Shown: positions 56,757 to 64,000 of the stretch, piece after piece
Position numbering within the stretch: the stretch's first letter is position 1
Layout of the letters: each line of letters starts with the position of its first letter
NCBI GenBank assembly: GCA_022827195.1
Contig: JAJDTL010000041.1
Span: 1 to 64,000, forward strand
Source: Caldilineaceae bacterium
Lineage (GTDB): Bacteria > Chloroflexota > Anaerolineae > Caldilineales > Caldilineaceae
Direction: 5' to 3'
DNA length: 64,000 nt
Translations under genes and position numbers: made by a program
The notes under the pieces: model-generated
What the model was told of the DNA's origin: nothing
What the model saw: the letters and a program-made list of their open reading frames with translations, nothing else
The model's database searches: none

Positions 56757-57119
56757 TGCTCAGCAGTTCTGGACTATAAATGACTTGAGTGTCGGTCGGG
56801 TATGGGCCGCGTGTGCATTCGAGATTGGGTGAATCTTGCCGGCAGGTCGCAACGGACGAAATCAGAATCGGGCGCGGGCAGCGAAGACGGCGTCTGACTT
56901 CTCCGTAAAGTTCAGCCGTTGCTATCCGTGCCCCGGGGTCACCTCACCATTGTAAGCGAAAGAAAATTAAACTGGAAATCCCCATTCGATTTCGCTTTCC
57001 AATCGTTTTGCTGGATTCTGGCGTGGCCAGGGGCGGATGGGAAGGAGGATGGGGAGAGTCTACGCGGAGGTAAAGATTGCCCCTCAAATCTCATTCCCGT
57101 TGGCCTCACCTGTTGGCCG
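56757..57119. other. Intergenic stretch
   Basis: About 360 bp between the moaB-like gene and the glycosidase gene, both minus strand. It should hold the glycosidase promoter, but no clear -35/-10 pair, terminator hairpin or small gene was seen. Confidence 0.5.
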
Positions 57120-57641
57120 TCAGCGTGTGATTTCCCATGCCAGATGTTGAATTTCAGGTAGAATCAGCTTGTCCATTGCCAGTTTGACGGCGTTGGTCGA
57201 TCCGGGCACGCTGACGACGGCGCAACCGCGATAGGTGCCGGCGGTGGCGCGGCTGAGCATGGCGGCCGCGCCGACCTCGTCGTAGCTGAGCATGCGAAAG
57301 ATCTCACCGAAGCCAGGCAGCTCCTTTTCCAACGCCCGCGAGAGCACATCGTAGGTGCGATCGCGCTTACTGACGCCTGTTCCGCCATTGAAGACGATCA
57401 CCTGCGCGCCGCTTTGGCTGAACGCCTCGAGCGCGGCGGCCACTTGATCGGGTTCGTCGTGCACGATGCGGTAGGCAACGACCCGGTGGCCGCCCTCCTC
57501 AGCCATCTGGCGGATTGCCTGGCCGCTGCGGTCGGTTTCCGGCGTGCGGGTATCGGAAACGGTCACGACCGCAAAGGCGATGCTTCCCTTTTCCTCTTCC
57601 GCCTGCCGTCTGTGCTCCTCTGCGCTTTGTGAGTTGCTCAT
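57120..57641 (-). CDS. moaB: Molybdenum cofactor biosynthesis protein MoaB/MogA family
   Basis: These proteins adenylylate molybdopterin before Mo insertion. The 173-residue sequence has FAVVTVSDTR, the FNGGTGVSKRDRTYD motif and SVPGSTNAVKLAMDKLI, all typical. I chose the ATG at 57641 with GGGAGA before it. It is the last gene of a minus-strand set with the dioxygenase-like and propeller/GlcG genes. It may support the molybdenum hydroxylase at 9.9-13.6 kb. Confidence 0.92.
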   Translation of the reverse strand: MSNSQSAEEHRRQAEEEKGSIAFAVVTVSDTRTPETDRSGQAIRQMAEEGGHRVVAYRIVHDEPDQVAAALEAFSQSGAQVIVFNGGTGVSKRDRTYDVLSRALEKELPGFGEIFRMLSYDEVGAAAMLSRATAGTYRGCAVVSVPGSTNAVKLAMDKLILPEIQHLAWEITR

Positions 57642-57678
57642 ATTCTCCCTTTGCACCTGCGAGCCGGGTGCCCCAGCG

Positions 57679-58575
57679 CTATTCGGTGCGGTGTGCGGCG
57701 GTCCCGCGCGGATTCTCGAAGGCGTCGATCCATTGCTGTCGCCACTCTTGTATGTCATGCATTACTGTGCTCGGTTTGCTGGGAGAGCGGACGACGAATT
57801 CCGGGTGGGCGGTGCGTCCCGTGTGATGCCCCGCGGTCTGGTAGCGTAGATCGAGAGACCAGCGGCACTTGTCGGACCGGTTGGGGGTGGAGCGGTGGGG
57901 CGTAAAGCGTGACAGGAAAATCACATCTCCCTTGGCGCAGTCCAGCGATCGCGGATCGACGTCCTGCAACAGGTCAGGCATTACATTCGTCGCAATGGTC
58001 GTGCCGCCTTCGGCCTGGTGACGAAGATAGCCATCGCGGTGGACGCCCGGCAGGGCCTCCATGCATCCCATTTCGGATGTGGCATCTCCCAGCGGCAGCC
58101 AGCAGGTGACGATATTGGACCCTTCTGCTTCAGGCATCATTACGCCGGCATCCTGATGCCAGGGTACGACGTAAAGGGATGGCCCGGTATTAGGATCGAA
58201 GCGTTCTGGTGGCTTGGCGCGCAGGTGCTGGATCGGATTGCAGACGATTTCCGGCCCTGTAAACGATTGGACCGCATCCAGCAGCTTCGGGTTGTGCAGG
58301 AAATCGAACATCGCACGACCGCGCGCGTGCATTATGTCCATCTCTTCATCCATCCGCTTGCTCTGGCCATAGAGCAATCCAAACCGCGTCTCAAAGGGCT
58401 GGTCTTCGTGCAGGTCGGTGATCTCCTCCTCGGCGAACAGCTCCCGTGCGCGGGCGTCGACCCAATCGCAAAGTTCATCGATCAGCGGCCGCAGGTCTTC
58501 GTCTTCGAGTAGTCCGCGCGCGATGATAGAGCCATCACGGTTAAAGGAATCGATCTGCTTCCTGCTCAGAGACAT
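57679..58575 (-). CDS. Phytanoyl-CoA dioxygenase (PhyH) family protein
   Basis: The 298-residue protein is a non-heme Fe(II)/2-oxoglutarate-dependent oxygenase. The iron ligands are H140-x-D142 in VPWHQDAG and H227 in RFTPHRSTPNRS, with a downstream Arg suited to 2-oxoglutarate. Family members hydroxylate phytanoyl-CoA, ectoine or diverse small molecules; the substrate is open here. It lies 39 bp after the propeller/GlcG gene and 37 bp before moaB. Confidence 0.9.
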   Translation of the reverse strand: MSLSRKQIDSFNRDGSIIARGLLEDEDLRPLIDELCDWVDARARELFAEEEITDLHEDQPFETRFGLLYGQSKRMDEEMDIMHARGRAMFDFLHNPKLLDAVQSFTGPEIVCNPIQHLRAKPPERFDPNTGPSLYVVPWHQDAGVMMPEAEGSNIVTCWLPLGDATSEMGCMEALPGVHRDGYLRHQAEGGTTIATNVMPDLLQDVDPRSLDCAKGDVIFLSRFTPHRSTPNRSDKCRWSLDLRYQTAGHHTGRTAHPEFVVRSPSKPSTVMHDIQEWRQQWIDAFENPRGTAAHRTE

Positions 58576-58614
58576 GATCTTTCTCCAGTCCGTCTCGATT
58601 GCCGGCCGTTCGTG

Positions 58615-60519
58615 CTACTGATTTCCCGCTTCGTTCGATCCGATGGGAAACTCGGCAGGCAGCGTCTCGGCCATCTGCTCTTCATCGAACCCGCACAGAG
58701 GATGCCCGAATCCACTCAGGCTTCTGCCGTCGGCTTGAACGTCGAAGATTATATTGTCATCGGCGCTCGCGCTCACGCCGGCTGGAATGTGATCGAGGCG
58801 GAGCGTATCACGCACCTTCCAGGCGACGATGTGATCGGCGCAAGATGTATCGCCGCTGATGCCCAGCGCGCCCAGGAGACTGCCGGTCTCGCTGTACAAC
58901 GGAAGTCCACCCCCGGCCCGGCTCCATCCGCCCGGTCTCAGTCCCACCATCGGGTCCTCCGTCTGTCCGAAGAAGGCGGCGTCGCCACCGTAGGCTACAG
59001 AGGTATCGAGGGGAATGCTGTCATGTAGGCCATAGAGGTTTCCGCCGGACTGGGTTGCTGAATGAAGATTGCTGGTTGAGAAGGCCAGACGAGGAAGGCT
59101 GAAGGCGTTGGCGGTGTTGGCCTTCTGCGCCGAGAGAGCGCGGCCCCCCGGCCACTGCGAACCCCGGTTGGCTCCTGAGAAGGTAATGACACAGGCGACG
59201 CCGTCGCGGTCGACTACTGTCGCCCACACGTGGTTGCCGAGGCCGCCGTTGTTCCCACCCCCCACGATCGTTGTAAGCGCGCTGGTTACGGCGTCATGGT
59301 CGGGGAGGTTTTCGCAGCCGGCAACGAAATCGGGTTCCTGGAGGTTCCGGGTGGCGCTCTCGACGAAGCGAATTGTGGGCGCGTCCAGGTTTGCGACATT
59401 GTCGAAGCGCACGACTGCGCCGCGGCCCGGCACGCCGACGCTGGATCCGTTGATGGTGACGTAGGCGTTGCCGTTCACGTCGAAGTCGACCGACGTGGGA
59501 AATGGCAGCCCGGTAATTATGTCCCGCGAAGTCTCCCCCGGTCCGACGCGGAGTACGGCGCCGCTGTTCGGAATGGGGCCTTCGTCGGTAAAGATGCCGA
59601 AGCGGACTGCATAGAGCTCGCCGTCAGGGCCGGTGCGAAGGTCGGTCAGCATCGTCAGGTCGGTGGCATAGTCCTCGACCCGGCCGGAGTTTGGATCTAC
59701 GACGACGACCTTGGCGGACCCCGGCAGGAAGGGAAAGCCTGGCAGGAGTGAAACATAGATGCGGCCATCTGCTCCGAATGTTACGCCCGTTGGGACCGGA
59801 TCCGATTCAAGCGCGCCGCCGCGATAGGGATTGGGAAGCGGGCCGGGAATGCCTTCAAAAACGGCGACAACTTCGGCCGTGCGGTTGACCACGTCAACGC
59901 GCACCAAGGTGTTCGCGCCCGCCTCGGCGACATAAAGCAAGCCATCCGGCCCGGCTGCCAGGCCGTAAGGATGGGACTCCAGAACGTAGCCATCCGGATT
60001 CTGTTCCTTTTCCAGTCGCCACAGCGGGAAAACTTCCAGGACCGATCCTTGCAGGATGCGCAGGACCGCCGCTGTATCCGGGAGTGCTTCTTCGCTGGCA
60101 ACCCCTTGCCAGACGCCGGCCGTGGCATACATCTCGTTGTTGAGTAACGCCAGGCGGGCGCCGCCGACGATATCGCTGCCAAGAAAGATCGAAGGCAGGG
60201 TCGCCACAAGCTGTGGCTGACCGCCCAGTGTCACGCGGATAACGCGCGCGGTATTGCCATAGGTCGCCCTGATGATTTCGTTGGTGTTGGGATCCAGGCC
60301 GCCGACCTCGACTTCCCTGTCGCCGCCCAATCCGACGTCGATGACCCAGATGCTGCCGTCATCAATGGCCAGAACGCCTTGCGGTCCATTCAGACCGTCC
60401 ACAATTACGGTGCCGCCGCTCTCCCTTTCCTGTGCGGTCACGATTTCAGTCGCGATCCACGGTACCGAAACGAGGGAAACCACCAATACTACATATATGG
60501 AGATACGGATGGCTTTCAA
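58615..60519 (-). CDS. Exported ScyD/ScyE-like beta-propeller fused to a GlcG/HbpS heme-binding domain
   Basis: The 634-residue protein starts at TTG (60519) after GGAGGAG. A signal segment (about 5-28) leads to a ScyD/ScyE-like six-bladed propeller (about 35-390; LNGPQGVLAIDDG, HPYGLAAGPDGLLYVAEAGANTL, PVPTGVTFGADGRIYVS). From about 405 to 565 it has a GlcG/HbpS (DUF336) domain: WATVVDRDGVACVITFSG, RALSAQKANTANAFS, GGLPLYSETGSLLGALGISG. HbpS-type domains bind heme and sense redox state. A tail of about 65 residues ends the protein. The combination suggests an extracellular redox- or heme-linked protein. Confidence 0.85.
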   Translation of the reverse strand: MKAIRISIYVVLVVSLVSVPWIATEIVTAQERESGGTVIVDGLNGPQGVLAIDDGSIWVIDVGLGGDREVEVGGLDPNTNEIIRATYGNTARVIRVTLGGQPQLVATLPSIFLGSDIVGGARLALLNNEMYATAGVWQGVASEEALPDTAAVLRILQGSVLEVFPLWRLEKEQNPDGYVLESHPYGLAAGPDGLLYVAEAGANTLVRVDVVNRTAEVVAVFEGIPGPLPNPYRGGALESDPVPTGVTFGADGRIYVSLLPGFPFLPGSAKVVVVDPNSGRVEDYATDLTMLTDLRTGPDGELYAVRFGIFTDEGPIPNSGAVLRVGPGETSRDIITGLPFPTSVDFDVNGNAYVTINGSSVGVPGRGAVVRFDNVANLDAPTIRFVESATRNLQEPDFVAGCENLPDHDAVTSALTTIVGGGNNGGLGNHVWATVVDRDGVACVITFSGANRGSQWPGGRALSAQKANTANAFSLPRLAFSTSNLHSATQSGGNLYGLHDSIPLDTSVAYGGDAAFFGQTEDPMVGLRPGGWSRAGGGLPLYSETGSLLGALGISGDTSCADHIVAWKVRDTLRLDHIPAGVSASADDNIIFDVQADGRSLSGFGHPLCGFDEEQMAETLPAEFPIGSNEAGNQ

Positions 60520-60654
60520 ATGGCTCCTCCTCTCGTCTGCTGCGCTCAATCGGCTTCGCGTTCTTCGTCTGAGGCGTTCCGTTGGGATGGGTTGCAGGAG
60601 TTGGTCGATTAAGTGGCGGCAGCCCAGTGCAGGAGATACACCTGCACGCGTCAA

Positions 60655-61962
60655 CTATTGGCCCGCCAGGTAGACGATGAGGGCCTCCAGATCTTTATCG
60701 GAAATGTGACGGTAAGTCGGCATGCGGTGCTGCGACAACGCAAAGCCCTCGACAAAGTAGACGTCGGGTTCAACGATGCTTTCGTGCAGGTAGGCGTAAA
60801 TGTCTGTTGCCGCGCCTCTATAGGCGGGATCCTCGATTCGTGCAGCGGCCAGGTCGGCCATGCCGTCGTGAGACGGGCCGAAGATGCCGCGCGTTCCTGC
60901 GGTGTCGAGCTGGTGGCAGACGCCGCAGTACTGCTCCTTGTAGACGGCCAGACCGCGCACGGTAAGCGCTTCCAACTCTTCCTGCGTCAGGTCGGCAAAA
61001 TCGGCCGCGCTGAAGGCGCCGCGCGGTTCAGCTTGACGAAGCATGAGCGCGACACGCACGAACCAGGAGACGCGCACGACATCTCCCGGCCGAAGCGCCC
61101 GCTCGGCGAGCGTTGGATTCACTCTTTTCAAGTCGAGCGCACCGATTCCGGTTTCGGCCGCGATACGTTCCCAGGTGTCGCCCGGCTGAACGACGTACGT
61201 GCCCTGCTCGCTGGAAGGCGGCTCGACAGAGGTACGAGCCAGCGTGTCGGCCGCGGCCGTCACCAGTTCAGACGGCAAACGGGTAATGGTTATCTTGTCG
61301 CCTGCCTGGATATCGAGGCCGCGCAGCGACCACAACTCAAAGTTGTCCAGCAGCAGGTCGAGATATGTAAGCGAAAAGGTACCTGCGATGTTTTCCCAAG
61401 TGTCGCCGTCCTCAACCGTGTACAAGGTCGGCGGGACCATGTCAGCCGCGGCAAGGCCCGGGATGACCATCTGGTCGCCGGGCCGGATCCCTTCGCCTCG
61501 AAGGTGCCACAGTTCCAGGTTAACCTCTTTGAGACGGTCCGCGGTCGAGTAAAACCTGCCCGCGATAAGTTCCCAGAATTCGCCGATTCGCACGGTGTAA
61601 ACGTAGGCGTGCGGGTCGTCCACTCTGAAGGCCTTGGCCATGCCAACGTCGGAAACCGGCGGGGACGCGTCGCTGCGTATGCCGGCGGGTGACCGTTCCT
61701 TCCTTTGAGGAGCCGCCCGAATGGCTTGGCGGGCGCCGTCGGGAGGCGTTTCGGTTGGCTCGGCCTCTGTTCTGAATCCCGTTCCTAGGTGTGCACTTGC
61801 CACCGGCTCGCCGGCAGCCGAGCCGTCCAGCTGGACGCGATAAACTAGGAAAATGGCGACCAAAATGATGGCCGACAACACGCTGCGCGGTATCAGGTTG
61901 TTGTGAGTGCCGGTTCGGAAAGGACGAGCGTACGTTCCAGGTTTCTCTTCGGGATTTCTCAT
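60655..61962 (-). CDS. Membrane-anchored LysM-repeat protein with C-terminal cytochrome c domain
   Basis: The 435-residue protein has an N-terminal TM anchor (about 25-42), then three LysM-like repeats (about 120-175, 180-230 and 250-300; YTVEDGDTWENIAGTF, YVVQPGDTWERIAAETG). A class I cytochrome c domain follows with heme motif C346-GVC-H350 and probable Met ligand M414. LysM binds peptidoglycan-type glycans, so the heme may be held at the cell wall. I chose the ATG at 61962; an in-frame ATG at 62052 lies at the base of the upstream terminator. Confidence 0.85.
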   Translation of the reverse strand: MRNPEEKPGTYARPFRTGTHNNLIPRSVLSAIILVAIFLVYRVQLDGSAAGEPVASAHLGTGFRTEAEPTETPPDGARQAIRAAPQRKERSPAGIRSDASPPVSDVGMAKAFRVDDPHAYVYTVRIGEFWELIAGRFYSTADRLKEVNLELWHLRGEGIRPGDQMVIPGLAAADMVPPTLYTVEDGDTWENIAGTFSLTYLDLLLDNFELWSLRGLDIQAGDKITITRLPSELVTAAADTLARTSVEPPSSEQGTYVVQPGDTWERIAAETGIGALDLKRVNPTLAERALRPGDVVRVSWFVRVALMLRQAEPRGAFSAADFADLTQEELEALTVRGLAVYKEQYCGVCHQLDTAGTRGIFGPSHDGMADLAAARIEDPAYRGAATDIYAYLHESIVEPDVYFVEGFALSQHRMPTYRHISDKDLEALIVYLAGQ

Positions 61963-61995
61963 TACCGGCGATTCTGTCTGTGAATTTGGAGAGAC

Positions 61996-62050
61996 AAAAA
62001 AAGAAGAGAGGTTGGAGAGCAAGGGGCTCACTCCAAGCACGCCTCTCTTC
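61996..62050 (-). terminator. Strong intrinsic terminator after the J-like/SH3b gene
   Basis: On the minus strand GAAGAGAGG and CCTCTCTTC pair around an inner TTGGAG/CTCCAA stem, followed by seven T residues. It ends transcripts from the gene at 62163-63224. Confidence 0.85.
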
Positions 62051-62162
62051 ATTTGATCGACGTCTATTCTATTGTATCCCTATCAACCGCAATCGAAAAG
62101 TAGCGATCTACAAATAGCCGGAACGTGCGCCGACCCGCGCCAAAGACGGCCTTGCGGGTGGG

Positions 62163-63224
62163 TCATTCGGCGCGTCCTTGGTCATCGTTTTCGGCGGCCG
62201 GTTTGGGGAGGGCCTGGTCCTTGGCAAATACTGTCAACGTGTCGGGCTCGCCGTCGACGGCGACAGTCCATGCAGCCATCCAGCCGGTTACGTCGCCGGC
62301 GGATACGGCATACCAGCTGCTGTCTTCCAGCCGGCCGAAAACGCGAAGGCCCTGCTGGTTGTTGAGAAGTCTCTGAACCGGCGCGTCGACCTCGGGCCGC
62401 TCTCGCAGGTTTACCGACGGATGCAGGAGCCTGCCGGGCAGCGCCTTGGGCGGCCTGGGCGTTGCAGTCGGAAAGTTGCTCTCCAGCGGCGGGTAGGAAC
62501 TGACGAGCGCGAGGGCGGTCGCAGTCGCCTGCGCGGTGACGGGAACCACGCGATTTGCCGGGAATAGTAGTGCCGCGACGGTCGCCGTTATGAGGCCGCA
62601 GATGACCAGGAGTGGCCATCCTCTCCAGGCGCGGTGAATGTGCTGCTTCGACGGCCTGAAGGCCGGACCTTTGTAGATTGGGCCGATCTGCGGCGGCGCG
62701 TTTCGCACGTCGGCTCGCTTGAAATTGGAGAAGATTTCGGCCAGCGCGGCGTCATATGCCGGGTCAATGCGCCACTCGTTGAGGCGGGGACTGTAGGCGC
62801 GTCCGGATTCGGGGATGGCGTTGCAGAGCGCGTTATGAATGGCGGTGAAATCGGCTGCCCACCCAACGCGAATGTAGAGAGAACCGTTTTCGAGTCGCTG
62901 ATAGGACAGCCAGGCGTCGGGGGGCCCGATGCGCTTGCGGGCCTGTTCCAGGTCCTCATCGGTCAAAGGATGATGTTGCTCCTCCTGCAAATCCTCGTCG
63001 TGGCTCCAGCGTTTCAGAGGATTGGAGAGCTGGCGATAGGCCTCATTCAGGCGGACCAGAATTGGGTCGGTCGGTTCCGTCCCTGCGACAAGCGCGACAT
63101 CGTTGAGGTGCTCTCCCGTGTGCAGGCGGACTTGGCGCCGGTAGGCGGCGTCTAGCACTTCCTGTGTGGCGTTACGGTTTACGCCCAGAATCTGATAGAA
63201 GTTCTCGCTGGTTTTGTCTGCCAC
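62163..63224 (-). CDS. J-domain-like membrane protein with external SH3b domain
   Basis: The 353-residue protein begins with a J-domain-like helical region (about 8-75; NFYQILGVNRNATQEVLDAAYRRQV, LNEAYRQLSNPLKR). The HPD tripeptide that stimulates Hsp70 is missing: the loop reads HTGEH. A middle alpha/beta region (about 100-170) is followed by one TM (about 202-222), a Thr/Pro spacer and an SH3b domain (about 265-320; SVNLRERPEVDAP, SSWYAVSAGDVTGWM). The J-like part is predicted cytoplasmic and the SH3b external. It may be a sensor or scaffold rather than a co-chaperone. Confidence 0.78.
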   Translation of the reverse strand: MADKTSENFYQILGVNRNATQEVLDAAYRRQVRLHTGEHLNDVALVAGTEPTDPILVRLNEAYRQLSNPLKRWSHDEDLQEEQHHPLTDEDLEQARKRIGPPDAWLSYQRLENGSLYIRVGWAADFTAIHNALCNAIPESGRAYSPRLNEWRIDPAYDAALAEIFSNFKRADVRNAPPQIGPIYKGPAFRPSKQHIHRAWRGWPLLVICGLITATVAALLFPANRVVPVTAQATATALALVSSYPPLESNFPTATPRPPKALPGRLLHPSVNLRERPEVDAPVQRLLNNQQGLRVFGRLEDSSWYAVSAGDVTGWMAAWTVAVDGEPDTLTVFAKDQALPKPAAENDDQGRAE

Positions 63225-63238
63225 TGCCGACCGCCGGT

Positions 63239-64000
63239 CTATCGACTGACGCCTTCGGAGAAGCCGCCGCTTGCTACCAGTGCGGCCACTTCTTCCAACT
63301 CAAAGAGTCCCATGTCGCCCGGTATCGTGTACTTGATCGCCGCGGCGGCTGCGCCCCAGCGCAGCGCGTCCGACAGCCAGTCGTCGCCGTCGCGGCGCAG
63401 GTAGCGGTAGAGGACGCCTGCGGTGAAGGCGTCACCGGCGCCGATTCGCCCCACGCTGCCGCCGCCCGGGAAGATCGCCTGGCGGACCGGATGGCAACCG
63501 GGCTCAGCCGCGATCGAGCCTTCCGCCCCCAGGGTGAGTATGACCGTTGTGCCCGGAAACTCGCGCTGGATCGCGGCGAGTGCGTCCTCAGGGGTGATCG
63601 AATCGGGCAAGCTGTAATGGGTCTGGGCATCGCGGATCGGGGCGAAGAGAATGTCCGAGGCGGCGGCGAAGGGTTGACAGCCGCGGCGGGACTGCTGGGG
63701 TGTCCACAGTTTTGCGCGGTAATTGATGTCGAAGCTGACGGTCCATCCTGCCTCTTTTGCGAGCTGCAGAGCTTTGGTGGCGGTGGCCGCGGCGCTCTCG
63801 CTGATGGCGAGCGTGATTCCGGTCAAATGTAGATGGCGGCCGCTTGAGGTTGTAAAAAGCTGGCCCGGCAACTCGGCTGGGGTCATGCGGCTGGCGGCTG
63901 AGTTGGCGCGGTCGTAGATGATTGAAGTGGGGCGGGCGCCGTCGCCGAACTCGACGAAGAACAGGCCGAGCCGGTCCTCTTCCGTCCAGATGATGTGTGA
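63239..64000 (-). CDS. PfkB family sugar kinase, 5' end cut by the window edge
   Basis: The visible 253 residues are the C-terminal part of a ribokinase/PfkB-family kinase. They include FDINYRAKLW, TLGAEGS and the active-site motif GRIGAGDAFTAGVLY, whose Asp is the catalytic base. The frame runs off the end of the window, so the N-terminus is not seen. FDINYR and the overall spacing resemble 2-dehydro-3-deoxygluconate kinases. It ends 14 bp before the J-like gene. Confidence 0.88.
   Translation of the reverse strand, partial: SHIIWTEEDRLGLFFVEFGDGARPTSIIYDRANSAASRMTPAELPGQLFTTSSGRHLHLTGITLAISESAAATATKALQLAKEAGWTVSFDINYRAKLWTPQQSRRGCQPFAAASDILFAPIRDAQTHYSLPDSITPEDALAAIQREFPGTTVILTLGAEGSIAAEPGCHPVRQAIFPGGGSVGRIGAGDAFTAGVLYRYLRRDGDDWLSDALRWGAAAAAIKYTIPGDMGLFELEEVAALVASGGFSEGVSR

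Noticed and set aside
61963..62052. Longer start for the LysM/cytochrome gene at 62052
   Set aside because: It would place the start codon at the foot of a strong terminator hairpin ending with seven T residues, and there is no ribosome site.

Overview
The window is a high-GC bacterial chromosome segment with compact, mostly operonic coding on both strands. The gene content suggests a Chloroflexota bacterium, perhaps Anaerolineae or Caldilineales-like: several M42 aminopeptidases, a B12-binding radical SAM/DUF2344 pair, secreted proteins with Pro/Thr linkers and SH3b or LysM modules, a molybdenum hydroxylase with an AYRAPG site, and tig-clpP-clpX in a row. This is inference from gene content only; there is no rRNA in the window. 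Two tRNA genes are visible (Glu-CTC and Val-CAC, both minus strand). No CRISPR array, transposase or prophage was seen.

Layout. 0-10 kb: a JAMM peptidase diverging from a CHAT protease, then mutS, a DUF2165 membrane protein and a converging comEC. 10-14 kb: a three-subunit molybdenum hydroxylase operon ending in a MoaD-like gene and a clear terminator. 14-18 kb: a solitary beta-class DNA methyltransferase, then mutL from a nearly leaderless promoter. 17.8-18.4 kb: a hicA-hicB toxin-antitoxin pair in which both genes are broken by stop codons. 18.7-23.3 kb: a small membrane protein, then tig, clpP and clpX. 23.4-28.2 kb (minus): a zinc-ribbon membrane protein, three coupled M42 peptidases and mutY, with tRNA-Glu upstream. 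28.2-32.6 kb: a loosely packed accessory region of small exported or membrane proteins, repeated leaders and gene remnants. 32.6-38.2 kb: the radical SAM/DUF2344 pair, a multi-TM plus SPFH protein and a LecA-like secreted protein. 38.2-46.8 kb (minus): catabolic and housekeeping enzymes, a lipoprotein cytochrome c, a divergent chaperonin and threonine synthase. 47-51 kb: an ABC-2 exporter. 51-54 kb: a DUF433/DUF5615 toxin-antitoxin pair, purM and an enoyl-CoA hydratase. 54-64 kb (minus): a voltage-gated-type potassium channel, tRNA-Val, a glycosidase lipoprotein, moaB, a phytanoyl-CoA dioxygenase-like enzyme and three unusual multidomain proteins, ending in a PfkB sugar kinase cut by the window edge.

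How parts may work together. The molybdenum hydroxylase needs molybdopterin, and the MoaD-like and MoaB genes belong to that pathway. MutS, an endonuclease-type MutL, MutY and ComEC cover mismatch repair, oxidised-base repair and DNA uptake. Trigger factor and ClpXP form a folding/degradation unit, and the M42 peptidases could finish peptide breakdown. The most unusual content is a chaperonin paralogue lacking the hydrolytic aspartate, a beta-propeller/GlcG heme-binding fusion, a LysM/cytochrome c fusion, a J-like/TM/SH3b protein without HPD, the doubly broken HicAB, and the accessory region at 28-32.6 kb with its tandem two-TM protein pair.
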